This document shows positions 44,191 to 51,854 of a stretch of DNA of 64,000 nt, in pieces. The position numbers were made by a program, and so were the translations under genes. How positions within the stretch are numbered: the first letter of the stretch is position 1; the number at the start of each line of letters is the position of its first letter. Source of the stretch: Pseudogulbenkiania sp. MAI-1 (GTDB taxonomy: Bacteria > Pseudomonadota > Gammaproteobacteria > Burkholderiales > Chromobacteriaceae); the NCBI RefSeq assembly GCF_000527175.1, contig NZ_AZUR01000001.1, positions 457,501-521,500 on the forward strand. Direction: 5' to 3'. A model generated the notes under the pieces. It was not told the DNA's origin, did not search any database, and saw nothing but the letters and a program-made list of their open reading frames with translations.

Positions 44191-45704
44191 TCGAACAAAA
44201 ACTGAAATCCCTCGCCGAACTGGCCGACATCTCCGCCACCGCCTCCCGCGCCGGGCGCAAGGTGGTGCATTGCCACGGCACTTTCGACCTGCTGCACAAC
44301 GGCCACATCCGCCACCTGCAGCATGCGCGCTCCCTGGGCGATATGCTGATGGTGACCGTGACCTCGGACGCTTTCGTGCGCAAGGGGCCGGGGCGTCCGG
44401 TGTTTACTGATCATCTGCGCGCCGAGAGCCTGGCCGCCTTGGCCTGCGTCGATTATGTCGCCATCAGCGACGCCGAGACGGCCATCGGCGCCATCGAACA
44501 CATCCGGCCGCGGCTCTACGTCAAGGGCAGCGATTACGTCGACGCCAGCCAGGACGTGACCGGCAACATCGCGCGCGAGATCGCGGCCGTGCGGCAATGG
44601 GGCGGGGACGTCTACTTTACCGACGAGATCACCTTCAGCTCGACGCGCCTCCTGAACGAGCATTTCGACGTCTTCCCTCCCGAAACCCGCGCCTTCCTCG
44701 AGGATTTCAAGCGGCGTTGCCCGCTGGACCGGTTCCTCACGGCGATACGCAGGCTTTCTTCGCTGCGCGTGCTGGTGATGGGGGACGCCATCTTCGACGA
44801 GTATCACTACGTCTCGGCCCTGGGGCAGACCGGCAAGGGCAATACGCTGGCGGTGCGCTACCAGTCGGAAGAGCGCTTCGCCGGCGGCGCCATCGCGGTG
44901 GCCAACCATGTGGCGGGTTTCGCCCGCGAGGTGACGTTGCTGACGGCCTTGGGCAAAGAGCCCGGCGCGGTGGAGTACGTGAAGGGCAAGCTGGCGGCCA
45001 ACGTGACCCTGGAGCACCGGTACTTTCCCACCGCCCAGACGCTGATCAAGCGCCGCTTTGTCGATCAGGATCTGCAGCGCCTGTTCGAGGTGTATTACGG
45101 CGGGGAGGAGACCGAGCGTCTCGAACTGGACCAGGCGTTCTGCCAGTGGATAGAGCGGCATGCCGCCGACTTCGACGTGGTCATCGTGCCGGACTTCGGC
45201 AACGGCATGATCTCGCGCGAGATGGCCCGCTGCATCTCCGAGCACGCCACCTTCCTGGTGGTCAATACCCAGATCAACAGCGGCAACCGCGGCTACCACG
45301 CGATTACCCGTTATCCCCGCGCAGATTTCCTCTGCCTGAACGAACCGGAGGCGAGGCTGGCGGCGCATGACCGCCAGTCCTCGCTGGAGCAGATCGCCGG
45401 CGATCTGGTGGACAAGCTCGGCGCGCGGGCGATGGCGGTGACCCGCGGCGTGGCCGGGGCGCTCATCGTCGATCCGGCCGGTTCCCTGATGGTGCCGGCG
45501 TTGTCGTCGCGGGTGGTCGACCGTGTCGGGGCGGGGGATGCGTTCCTGTCGCTGGCGGGCTTGTGCATGGCCGCGGGTTATCCGGCCGATATCGTTACCC
45601 TGGCGGGCAGCATCGCGGCGGCCCTGGACGTGCAGATCGTTTGCAACCGCGAGTCGGTGGACCCCGTGCTGTTCGCCAAGTACGCCACCACCCTTTTGAA
45701 GTGA
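44187..45704 (+). CDS. Nucleotidyltransferase-PfkB kinase fusion (HldE-like, domains reversed)
   Basis: 505 residues. The N-terminal part is a cytidylyltransferase-fold domain with HNGH at 37-40 in GTFDLLHNGHIRHLQHA and YVKGSDY further on. The C-terminal part (about 195-500) is a PfkB-type kinase with GGAIAVANHVAGFAREVTLLTALG and the signature DRVGAGDAF (catalytic D451). E. coli HldE has kinase first and nucleotidyltransferase second, so this is the reverse. It could phosphorylate and activate a heptose or related sugar as an NDP derivative. Overlaps the SIS gene by 4 nt. Confidence 0.88.
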   Translation: MIEQKLKSLAELADISATASRAGRKVVHCHGTFDLLHNGHIRHLQHARSLGDMLMVTVTSDAFVRKGPGRPVFTDHLRAESLAALACVDYVAISDAETAIGAIEHIRPRLYVKGSDYVDASQDVTGNIAREIAAVRQWGGDVYFTDEITFSSTRLLNEHFDVFPPETRAFLEDFKRRCPLDRFLTAIRRLSSLRVLVMGDAIFDEYHYVSALGQTGKGNTLAVRYQSEERFAGGAIAVANHVAGFAREVTLLTALGKEPGAVEYVKGKLAANVTLEHRYFPTAQTLIKRRFVDQDLQRLFEVYYGGEETERLELDQAFCQWIERHAADFDVVIVPDFGNGMISREMARCISEHATFLVVNTQINSGNRGYHAITRYPRADFLCLNEPEARLAAHDRQSSLEQIAGDLVDKLGARAMAVTRGVAGALIVDPAGSLMVPALSSRVVDRVGAGDAFLSLAGLCMAAGYPADIVTLAGSIAAALDVQIVCNRESVDPVLFAKYATTLLK

Positions 45705-45719
45705 GCCGGGGCAAAAGCC

Positions 45720-46820
45720 ATGGACAAGTTTCTGATCGATAGCCACAAGCTGGTCTATCATCCGCGCCGAGTCGCCGATCTGATCGAGGTCGGGGACGAC
45801 TGGGAAAAAGCCCGGCAGGTCTACCCCATCTACCTCGAACTGTCGCCGGTGGGGGCCTGCAACCACCGCTGCACCTTCTGTGCCGTCGACTACATCGGCT
45901 ACAAGGCCGTGATGCTCGATTACGAGATGCTCCAACAGCGACTGCCCGAAATGGGCCGCCTGGGCGTCAAGAGCATCATGTACGCCGGCGAGGGCGAGCC
46001 GCTGCTGCACAAGAAGATCAACGAGATCGTCGCGCTGACCAAGGCATCCGGCATCGACGTGTCGTTCACCACCAACGGCGTGCTGCTGAACGAGGTCTTT
46101 GTCGAACAGTCGCTGGACAAGGTGTCGTGGATCAAGGTGTCGCTCAATGCCGGCAGCGAGGCTTCCTACGCGGCCATCCATCGTACCCGCGGCCGCGATT
46201 TCCAGCGCGTGATCGACAATCTGCGCCATGCGGTAGAGTACAAGCGTGCCCACGGCATCGATTGCACCATCGGCGTGCAGTCGGTGCTGCTGCCCGAAAA
46301 TGCCGGGGAAATGGTGGAGCTCGCGCGTATCTGCCGCGACGAAATCGGTGCCGACTACCTGGTGATCAAGCCCTATTCCCAGCACCTGTTCAGCGAGACG
46401 CGCCAGTACGAAGGGATCGACTACAACCCCTTCCTGGCGATGGAGCAGGAGCTGGCGACGTACAACACCGCCGATTTCCAGGTGATCTTCCGCAGCCACA
46501 CCATGCACAAATACCTGGAGGCGCCGGCACAGCGTTACCAGAAGTGTCACGCCACGCCTTTCGTGTGGGGCTACGTGATGGCCGACGGCCGCGTCTACGG
46601 CTGCAGCGCCTACCTGCTGGATCAGCGCTTCGAGTACGGCAATCTCAACGAAACGAGCTTCCAGGCGATCTGGGAGGGGGAGCGGCGCCGCGAGAGCTTC
46701 CGCCACATCCGCCACGAACTCGATATCCGGGAATGCCGCAAGAACTGCCGCATGGACGAGGTCAACCGCTACCTCGACCGCCTGCTCAACCAGTCGGTGC
46801 CGCACATCAATTTTATCTGA
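45720..46820 (+). CDS. Radical SAM protein with SPASM-like C-terminus and HINFI tail (copy 1)
   Basis: 366 residues. The SAM cluster motif is C47-N-H-R-C51-T-F-C54, followed by GEGEPLLHKKI. Later cysteines for an auxiliary cluster are C276 (KCHATPF), the VYGCSAYL cysteine, and C339 and C343 (ECRKNCRMD). The protein ends NRYLDRLLNQSVPHINFI, a tail shared with the radical SAM protein at 48881. Reaction unknown; the context of sugar genes suggests radical chemistry on a sugar or its carrier. It stands 15 nt after the kinase gene and 3 nt before E1 alpha. Confidence 0.85.
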   Translation: MDKFLIDSHKLVYHPRRVADLIEVGDDWEKARQVYPIYLELSPVGACNHRCTFCAVDYIGYKAVMLDYEMLQQRLPEMGRLGVKSIMYAGEGEPLLHKKINEIVALTKASGIDVSFTTNGVLLNEVFVEQSLDKVSWIKVSLNAGSEASYAAIHRTRGRDFQRVIDNLRHAVEYKRAHGIDCTIGVQSVLLPENAGEMVELARICRDEIGADYLVIKPYSQHLFSETRQYEGIDYNPFLAMEQELATYNTADFQVIFRSHTMHKYLEAPAQRYQKCHATPFVWGYVMADGRVYGCSAYLLDQRFEYGNLNETSFQAIWEGERRRESFRHIRHELDIRECRKNCRMDEVNRYLDRLLNQSVPHINFI

Positions 46821-46823
46821 GCC

Positions 46824-47804
46824 ATGAATACCGAGCTTAATCCGGCGCGGGCACGTCTTGAACGGATGTTGCTGATCCGCCGTACCGAAGAGGCCATCGC
46901 CCGCGCGTATCCCGACCAGCGGATGCGCTGCCCGGTCCATTTGTCGATCGGACAGGAAGCGGCGGCGGTCGGTGTCTGCTCCGCCCTGGAAGCTAGCGAT
47001 CAGGCAGTGAGCACCCACCGTTCGCATGCGCACTACTTGGCCAAGGGAGGCGATCTCGACGCGCTGATCGCCGAGCTGCACGGCAAGGCCAGCGGCTGTT
47101 GCGGCGGGCGGGGCGGTTCGATGCATTTGTCCGACCGCCGCGTCGGTTTCCTGGCCAGCACGGCCATCGTCGGCAACAGCATTCCGGTGGGGGTGGGCAT
47201 GGCGCTCGCCCAGCAGCGGCGCGGGCTGCATGGTGTCAGTTGCGTCTTCCTCGGTGATGGGGCGGTGGAGGAGGGCGTGTTCTACGAGGCGGCCAACTTC
47301 GCCGCCGTGCATCGGCTGCCGGTGCTGTTCGCCTGCGAAAACAATCTCTATTCGGTGTACTCGCCGCTGAGCAAGCGCCAGCCGCAGGGCCGGGCCTTGA
47401 CGGCCCTGGCCGCCGGGATCGGCCTGCATGCCGTGAGTGTCGACGGCAACGATGCCGAAGCCGTGGCCGACGCCGCCGGCACGGCGGTGGCGCACCTTAG
47501 GGAAGGGCGCGGCCCGGTGTTCCTCGAGATGGCCACCTACCGCTGGCTGGAGCATTGCGGCCCGTTCGACGACGATCATCTGGGCTACCGGCCGGCCGGC
47601 GAGCTGCAACGCTGGCAGGAGCGGGACCCGCTCCAGCACCAGATCAGGGTGTCGATGGTATCCGACGACTGGCTGGAAGATGCCGAACGGCGCGTGTCAC
47701 AGCGCATCCGGCATGCTTTCGAACAGGCCTTGGCGGCGCCTTTCCCCGCGCCGGAGAGCGCATTCGACGGCCTCTACGCCACGGCGCTGGAGGGACAGCC
47801 ATGA
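46824..47804 (+). CDS. TPP-dependent dehydrogenase/transferase E1 alpha subunit
   Basis: 326 residues. HLSIGQEAAAVGVCSAL, STHRSHAHYLAKGGD, GCCGGRGGSMHL and the TPP/Mg motif GDGAVEEGVFYEAANFAAVHRLPVLFACENN. This is the alpha half of 2-oxoacid/acetoin-type E1. The beta half follows with a 4-nt overlap, but there is no lipoyl E2 or E3 gene nearby. Instead it sits in a sugar locus, so it may transfer an activated aldehyde to a sugar or generate a precursor rather than make an acyl-CoA. Confidence 0.88.
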   Translation: MNTELNPARARLERMLLIRRTEEAIARAYPDQRMRCPVHLSIGQEAAAVGVCSALEASDQAVSTHRSHAHYLAKGGDLDALIAELHGKASGCCGGRGGSMHLSDRRVGFLASTAIVGNSIPVGVGMALAQQRRGLHGVSCVFLGDGAVEEGVFYEAANFAAVHRLPVLFACENNLYSVYSPLSKRQPQGRALTALAAGIGLHAVSVDGNDAEAVADAAGTAVAHLREGRGPVFLEMATYRWLEHCGPFDDDHLGYRPAGELQRWQERDPLQHQIRVSMVSDDWLEDAERRVSQRIRHAFEQALAAPFPAPESAFDGLYATALEGQP

Positions 47805-48859
47805 TGCGTACGATGAATGCCGCCCAGGCGATCAACGATGCCTTGCACCTGGCCATGGAGCTGGACCCCTCGGTGATCTGCTACGGCCTGGGCATCGACG
47901 ATCCGAAGACCATCTTCGGAACCACCGCCGGTCTGCAGGAGCGTTTCGGCGCGGCGCGGGTGTTCGACACGCCGACCTCGGAAAACGCGATGACGGGGGT
48001 GGGCATCGGTGCTGCGTTGGGAGGCCTGCGTCCGGTGATGTGCCACCAGCGGCTGGATTTTTTCCTGCTCGCCATGGATCAACTGGTGAACAACGCAGCC
48101 AAGTGGCGCTACACCTTCGGCGAGGGGCACTCCGTGCCGCTGACCTTGCGGCTGATCCTCGGCCGCGGCTGGGGGCAGGGGCCGACCCATTCGCAAAACC
48201 TGCAAGCCTGGTTCGCCCATGTGCCCGGCCTGAAGGTGGTGATGCCGGCCAGCGCCGCCGACGCGCGTGGCCTGCTGCTGTCTTCGATCTTCGACGACGA
48301 TCCGGTGGTCTTCCTCGAGCACCGCTGGATGCACTCCGCCACCGGCGAGGTGCCCCAGGGCGACGTGCGCGTGCCGCTGGGCAAGGCGCAGCGCCTGCGC
48401 GAAGGGGACGCCGTCACCATCGTCGCGATGTCCTACCTGGTGGCCGAAGCGAGCCATGCCTGCCGCGCCCTGGAGAGCATGGGCGTGTATTGCGACCTGA
48501 TCGATCTGCGCAGCATCAAGCCGCTCGACATAGATACCCTGGCCGCCTCGCTCAAGCGCACCGGCCGCCTGCTGGTGCTGGACACGGGGGCCGCCACCGG
48601 TTCGGTGGCCGGCGAGATCATCGCCAGGCTGACCATGGAGCACTGGTCGTCCTTCCGCTGCCCGCCGCAAAGGCTGGCGGCGCCGGATTGTCCCGAGCCC
48701 ACCAGTTACGGCATCAGCCGCGCTTTCTATACCGGCGCCGCGGATATCCTGCGTAGCGTCGGTCGCATGCTGGACCTGCCCGAGCTGCCCCTGGATGCCC
48801 TGCCTCCGGCCCGTCCACATCACGATGTCCCGGGTGACTGGTTTACCGGTCCCTTCTAA
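47801..48859 (+). CDS. TPP-dependent E1 beta subunit
   Basis: 352 residues. Transketolase-like pyrimidine-binding half: MNAAQAINDALHLAMELDPSVICYG, FDTPTSENAMTGVGIGAALGGLRPVM, GPTHSQNLQAWFAHVPGLKVVMPAS and EHRWMH. The C-terminal transketolase domain holds VAMSYLVAEASHACRAL and DLIDLRSIKPLD. The catalytic glutamate is expected in the TSENAMTG block. The start ATG 47801 overlaps the alpha stop as ATGA, so the subunits are made together. Confidence 0.88.
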   Translation: MMRTMNAAQAINDALHLAMELDPSVICYGLGIDDPKTIFGTTAGLQERFGAARVFDTPTSENAMTGVGIGAALGGLRPVMCHQRLDFFLLAMDQLVNNAAKWRYTFGEGHSVPLTLRLILGRGWGQGPTHSQNLQAWFAHVPGLKVVMPASAADARGLLLSSIFDDDPVVFLEHRWMHSATGEVPQGDVRVPLGKAQRLREGDAVTIVAMSYLVAEASHACRALESMGVYCDLIDLRSIKPLDIDTLAASLKRTGRLLVLDTGAATGSVAGEIIARLTMEHWSSFRCPPQRLAAPDCPEPTSYGISRAFYTGAADILRSVGRMLDLPELPLDALPPARPHHDVPGDWFTGPF

Positions 48860-48880
48860 GCACACACGAGGTAACCCGCC

Positions 48881-50272
48881 ATGAGCGATCACGACAAGCA
48901 AAAGGGGATCAATCGTTTCGGCCATGAAACGACCACCATGATCCCCGAAGACGCGCCGCTGGCACGCAATCCCGGACACAAGTTGCGCACCTCCAACGTC
49001 ATCGTCAACCGCAAGGCGCTGACCGACGAATCGGCCCTGATCGACAGCTACAAGCTGGACCGGCCGACCGGGCAGAAGATCCAGTTCTATAGCGAAGGCA
49101 ACCAGGTCGGCGTGATCCGCCTCGGCGAGGGGGAGGACCCGCAGGTTCCCAACCAGTTCACCGGTCCCAGCTTCCGCAATCCGCCGCAGCGCTTCCGCTT
49201 CGACGGGCACAAGATGATGCACCATCTCGACCGGCTGCTGGCCTGGCAGAAGGGAGAGCGTTTCGCGCCCATCCACATCGACATGGGCCTGACCAAGTTC
49301 TGCAATACGGCGTGTATCTACTGCTACGCGGTGGTCCAGAACATGACCAAGGGCACCATGATCGGCCGCGAGGCGCTGCTGCGTTACATCGAGGATTGCG
49401 GCCGCCTGGGCGTGCGCTCGATCGGCTTCATCGGCGACGGCGAACCGACGCTGAACCCCGCGCTGTATGACGCCACGGTACGCGCGGGCGAACTGGGGGT
49501 GGACACCTCGATGGCCACCAACGGCCTGCTGCTGGACATGGACCGCGCGCACGACCTGCTCAAGAACATGAGCTGGATTCGCTTCAACCTGTCGGCCGGC
49601 ACCCGGGAAGGGTTCCGCCGCGTTCACCAGTCGCGGGAGGAGAACTTCGACCTGCTGATCGACAAGATCCGCGAGCTGGTGCGCATCAAGAAGGAATACG
49701 GCTACAAGTGCACGCTGGGCCTGCAGATGGTGCTGGTGCCGGAATGCTTCGACGAGGTGATCCCGGAGGCCCGGCTCGGCGCCGAACTGGGCGTCGATTA
49801 CTTCGTCATCAAGCACTGCTCGGACTCCGAATACAAGGAAATCGGCATCCAGTACGAGGACTACCTGACCATCGGCGACGTGCTGAAGGAGGCCGAAGGC
49901 TATTCCACCGCCGACTACGTAGTCCAGGCCAAGTGGAACAAGATCAATGCCGCCTCGGAATCGGCCCTGTACAAGAACGGCTTCCGCAAGTACGACGTCT
50001 GTCACGGCACGCCCTTCCTGCTGCAGATCTCCGGTAACGGCAAGGTCTACCCCTGTGGGCCGTTTTTCAACAAGGAGCGGTTCTATATCGGCGACCTGCA
50101 CGAGCAGTCGTTCTTCGACATGGTGATGGGCGACCGCTATTGGGCGGTACACAAGGATGTCAGCGAATCGGTCGATGTCCACAAGGACTGCGCCATTGGA
50201 TGCCGTCAGGACTATGTGAACAAATTCCTTTGGGATCTGAAGAACCCACCGGAACATATCAACTTCATCTGA
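48881..50272 (+). CDS. Radical SAM protein with SPASM-like C-terminus and HINFI tail (copy 2)
   Basis: 463 residues. An N-terminal extension of about 130 residues is absent from copy 1. Cluster motif C141-N-T-A-C145-I-Y-C148, then IGFIGDGEPTLNPAL. Auxiliary cysteines are in DVCHGTPFLL, KVYPCGPFF and KDCAIGCRQD. The end NKFLWDLKNPPEHINFI aligns residue for residue with the end of the 45720 protein. It probably acts in the same pathway, perhaps on a different intermediate. The reaction cannot be named. Confidence 0.85.
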   Translation: MSDHDKQKGINRFGHETTTMIPEDAPLARNPGHKLRTSNVIVNRKALTDESALIDSYKLDRPTGQKIQFYSEGNQVGVIRLGEGEDPQVPNQFTGPSFRNPPQRFRFDGHKMMHHLDRLLAWQKGERFAPIHIDMGLTKFCNTACIYCYAVVQNMTKGTMIGREALLRYIEDCGRLGVRSIGFIGDGEPTLNPALYDATVRAGELGVDTSMATNGLLLDMDRAHDLLKNMSWIRFNLSAGTREGFRRVHQSREENFDLLIDKIRELVRIKKEYGYKCTLGLQMVLVPECFDEVIPEARLGAELGVDYFVIKHCSDSEYKEIGIQYEDYLTIGDVLKEAEGYSTADYVVQAKWNKINAASESALYKNGFRKYDVCHGTPFLLQISGNGKVYPCGPFFNKERFYIGDLHEQSFFDMVMGDRYWAVHKDVSESVDVHKDCAIGCRQDYVNKFLWDLKNPPEHINFI

Positions 50273-50298
50273 AGAAGCGGACCTAAGGGCCGACTCGA

Positions 50299-50574
50299 AT
50301 GCGCCTAGCCCTGAGCTATTCCAATTTTGGCAATCCCGAATACTACGTCAATTTGCTGGGAGGATTTGCCAAGGCTTGGGAGGCGCAGGGCCACGCCGTG
50401 CGCCGCGGCTATGATCGCTACCGCCTGGTCGCACCGTCATCACGGCGAGGTCAGCTCAAAGGGGCGGTAATTCGAGGTGCCCTTCCGTGGACTCTACCGA
50501 AGGACCACCCTGTAAAAGCTGCCGGCCTGGCCGAACCGCCATATCGACGAGTTGTTGCCGCTGGCTGCTCTTAG
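50299..50574 (+). pseudogene. Truncated 5' end of a glycosyltransferase-like gene
   Basis: The frame opens with MRLALSYSNFGNPEYYVNLLGGFAKAWEAQGHAVR, the look of a GT-B N-terminal strand and helix. After about 48 residues (RLVAPSSRR) it loses protein character. It ends where the IS66-like 3' remnant begins, so the gene was probably cut by an insertion and deletion. The breakpoint is somewhere around 50440-50480. Confidence 0.55.
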
Positions 50575-50618
50575 CTCGGACTGAAGCGGCTGGGCAGGCG
50601 GGTGGGTTGGATGCTTAC
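50516..50618 (+). mobile_element. 3' remnant of an IS66-family element
   Basis: The frame 50516-50584 reads KLPAWPNRHIDELLPLAALSSD then stop, resembling the WPNSRIDELLPW end of IS66-type transposases. GGATGCTTAC at 50609-50618, 24 nt after the stop, is the complement of GTAAGCATCC and matches the usual GTAAGC IS66 terminus. The left end and most of the transposase are gone. The element boundary on the left is unknown. Confidence 0.5.
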
Positions 50619-50699
50619 ACTCGGTCCGGCAGGCTGCTAGTGCTATCTATAAGAACAAGGCTACACTATGCCGAATGAAATAGCCGTGGAGATCCCTAC

Positions 50700-51854
50700 T
50701 TGAGCCGGCCAACCTTCCCCCCGAAACCCGCAATCCAGCGCATTCTCGTCCTGATCCCGTCGGCCTACCTGTTTTATCTCAACCAGGGGATGGCGTTGCG
50801 CCAGGCCTTCCAGAAAGCCGGGGTCGATTGCCTGCTGATGGTGGATGGCATGGGGGACGACTCCATGCGCGCGCTGCTGGGCAGCTTCATGCCGCAAGCC
50901 GTGCTGTCGATCAACCACCCCCGCCCTGCCGCAATGGAGAGCCTGCGGCACACGCTGCACCTGCGCTGGATACAGGACAACCAGTTTGGCCAGAACGACT
51001 ACCGCCAGCAAAGCGAAAACGCCCCCAGCGACATCTGCTACTTCGCCACCCGCCGCTTGCAGAACGTCATCCCGCTGCAAGGGCGACGTTTCACCGGCAC
51101 GCTGCGCTTTGCCGCCACGCCGGCCGCCACGCCGCCCGCCGGCGCGCCCGACGCCGCTTTCTCGCTGGTGGGCTATATCCCGCCGGCACCATTGCTGGAT
51201 GCCAGTTTCCAGATCAACGCCTTCCAGCGCTTCACCGGCTGGGACTACCTGAGCTACCTGGAACGCACCCAGCAACACTCGCTGGACACCTCGCTGGAAC
51301 AGCTGGACAGCATTGTGGAAACCTTCCTGAACCAGCAAGGCACCAGCTCGCGCTATCTGCCCGCCGACGCCCTGCGCCTGTTCCGCGAGGAATACTTCCG
51401 CGCCTTCAACCGCCTGCGCCTGACGCGGCAGGTGCTGTCGCTGGGTCGCGGTTGCCGGATCTACGGCACGCCGGAGTGGCAAAGCTGGGCCGAGTTCCTG
51501 CCCTATTTCCAGGGCATGCTGGCCACCCGCCAGGAGAACGACGCGGTGTTCCGTGCCACCACCATCAACCTGCACAACGGCGGCACCCTGTCCCACCCGC
51601 GGGTATTCGAGTGCATGGCCGCCAGGGGCGGCGCGCTGATGGCCAACCGTACGCCGGTAGAAACCGAGCTGGGTTTCGAACCCGGTGTCCACTTTGTGGA
51701 GTACGACCTGTCCGACTTCAATGCTGCGGCACGAGACCTCCTGGACAATCCGGAGAAACGCCGCGCCATCAGCGACGCGGCTTACCGGCTGATCTGCGAG
51801 CAGCACACCTGGGATCACCGCGTGCAGCAGATCCTGACGGACATCCTGCGATGA
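50700..51854 (+). CDS. CgeB-like glycosyltransferase
   Basis: 384 residues. The C-terminal third (about 270-375) has the CgeB/spore-coat GT-B pattern: INLHNGGTLSHPRVFECMAARGGALMANRTPVETELGFEPGVHFVEY, followed by a helix LLDNPEKRRAISDAAY. The N-terminal Rossmann half begins ILVLIPSAYLFYLNQGMALRQAF. The start is TTG 50700 behind GGAGA. It is the first gene after the IS66-like scar, and the ATP-grasp gene overlaps its end by 4 nt. Confidence 0.8.
   Translation: MSRPTFPPKPAIQRILVLIPSAYLFYLNQGMALRQAFQKAGVDCLLMVDGMGDDSMRALLGSFMPQAVLSINHPRPAAMESLRHTLHLRWIQDNQFGQNDYRQQSENAPSDICYFATRRLQNVIPLQGRRFTGTLRFAATPAATPPAGAPDAAFSLVGYIPPAPLLDASFQINAFQRFTGWDYLSYLERTQQHSLDTSLEQLDSIVETFLNQQGTSSRYLPADALRLFREEYFRAFNRLRLTRQVLSLGRGCRIYGTPEWQSWAEFLPYFQGMLATRQENDAVFRATTINLHNGGTLSHPRVFECMAARGGALMANRTPVETELGFEPGVHFVEYDLSDFNAAARDLLDNPEKRRAISDAAYRLICEQHTWDHRVQQILTDILR

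Noticed and set aside
44157..50257. Long minus-strand frames over the heptose/radical SAM operon
   Set aside because: Opposite-strand GC artefacts; the plus-strand genes have catalytic motifs and overlapping starts and stops.
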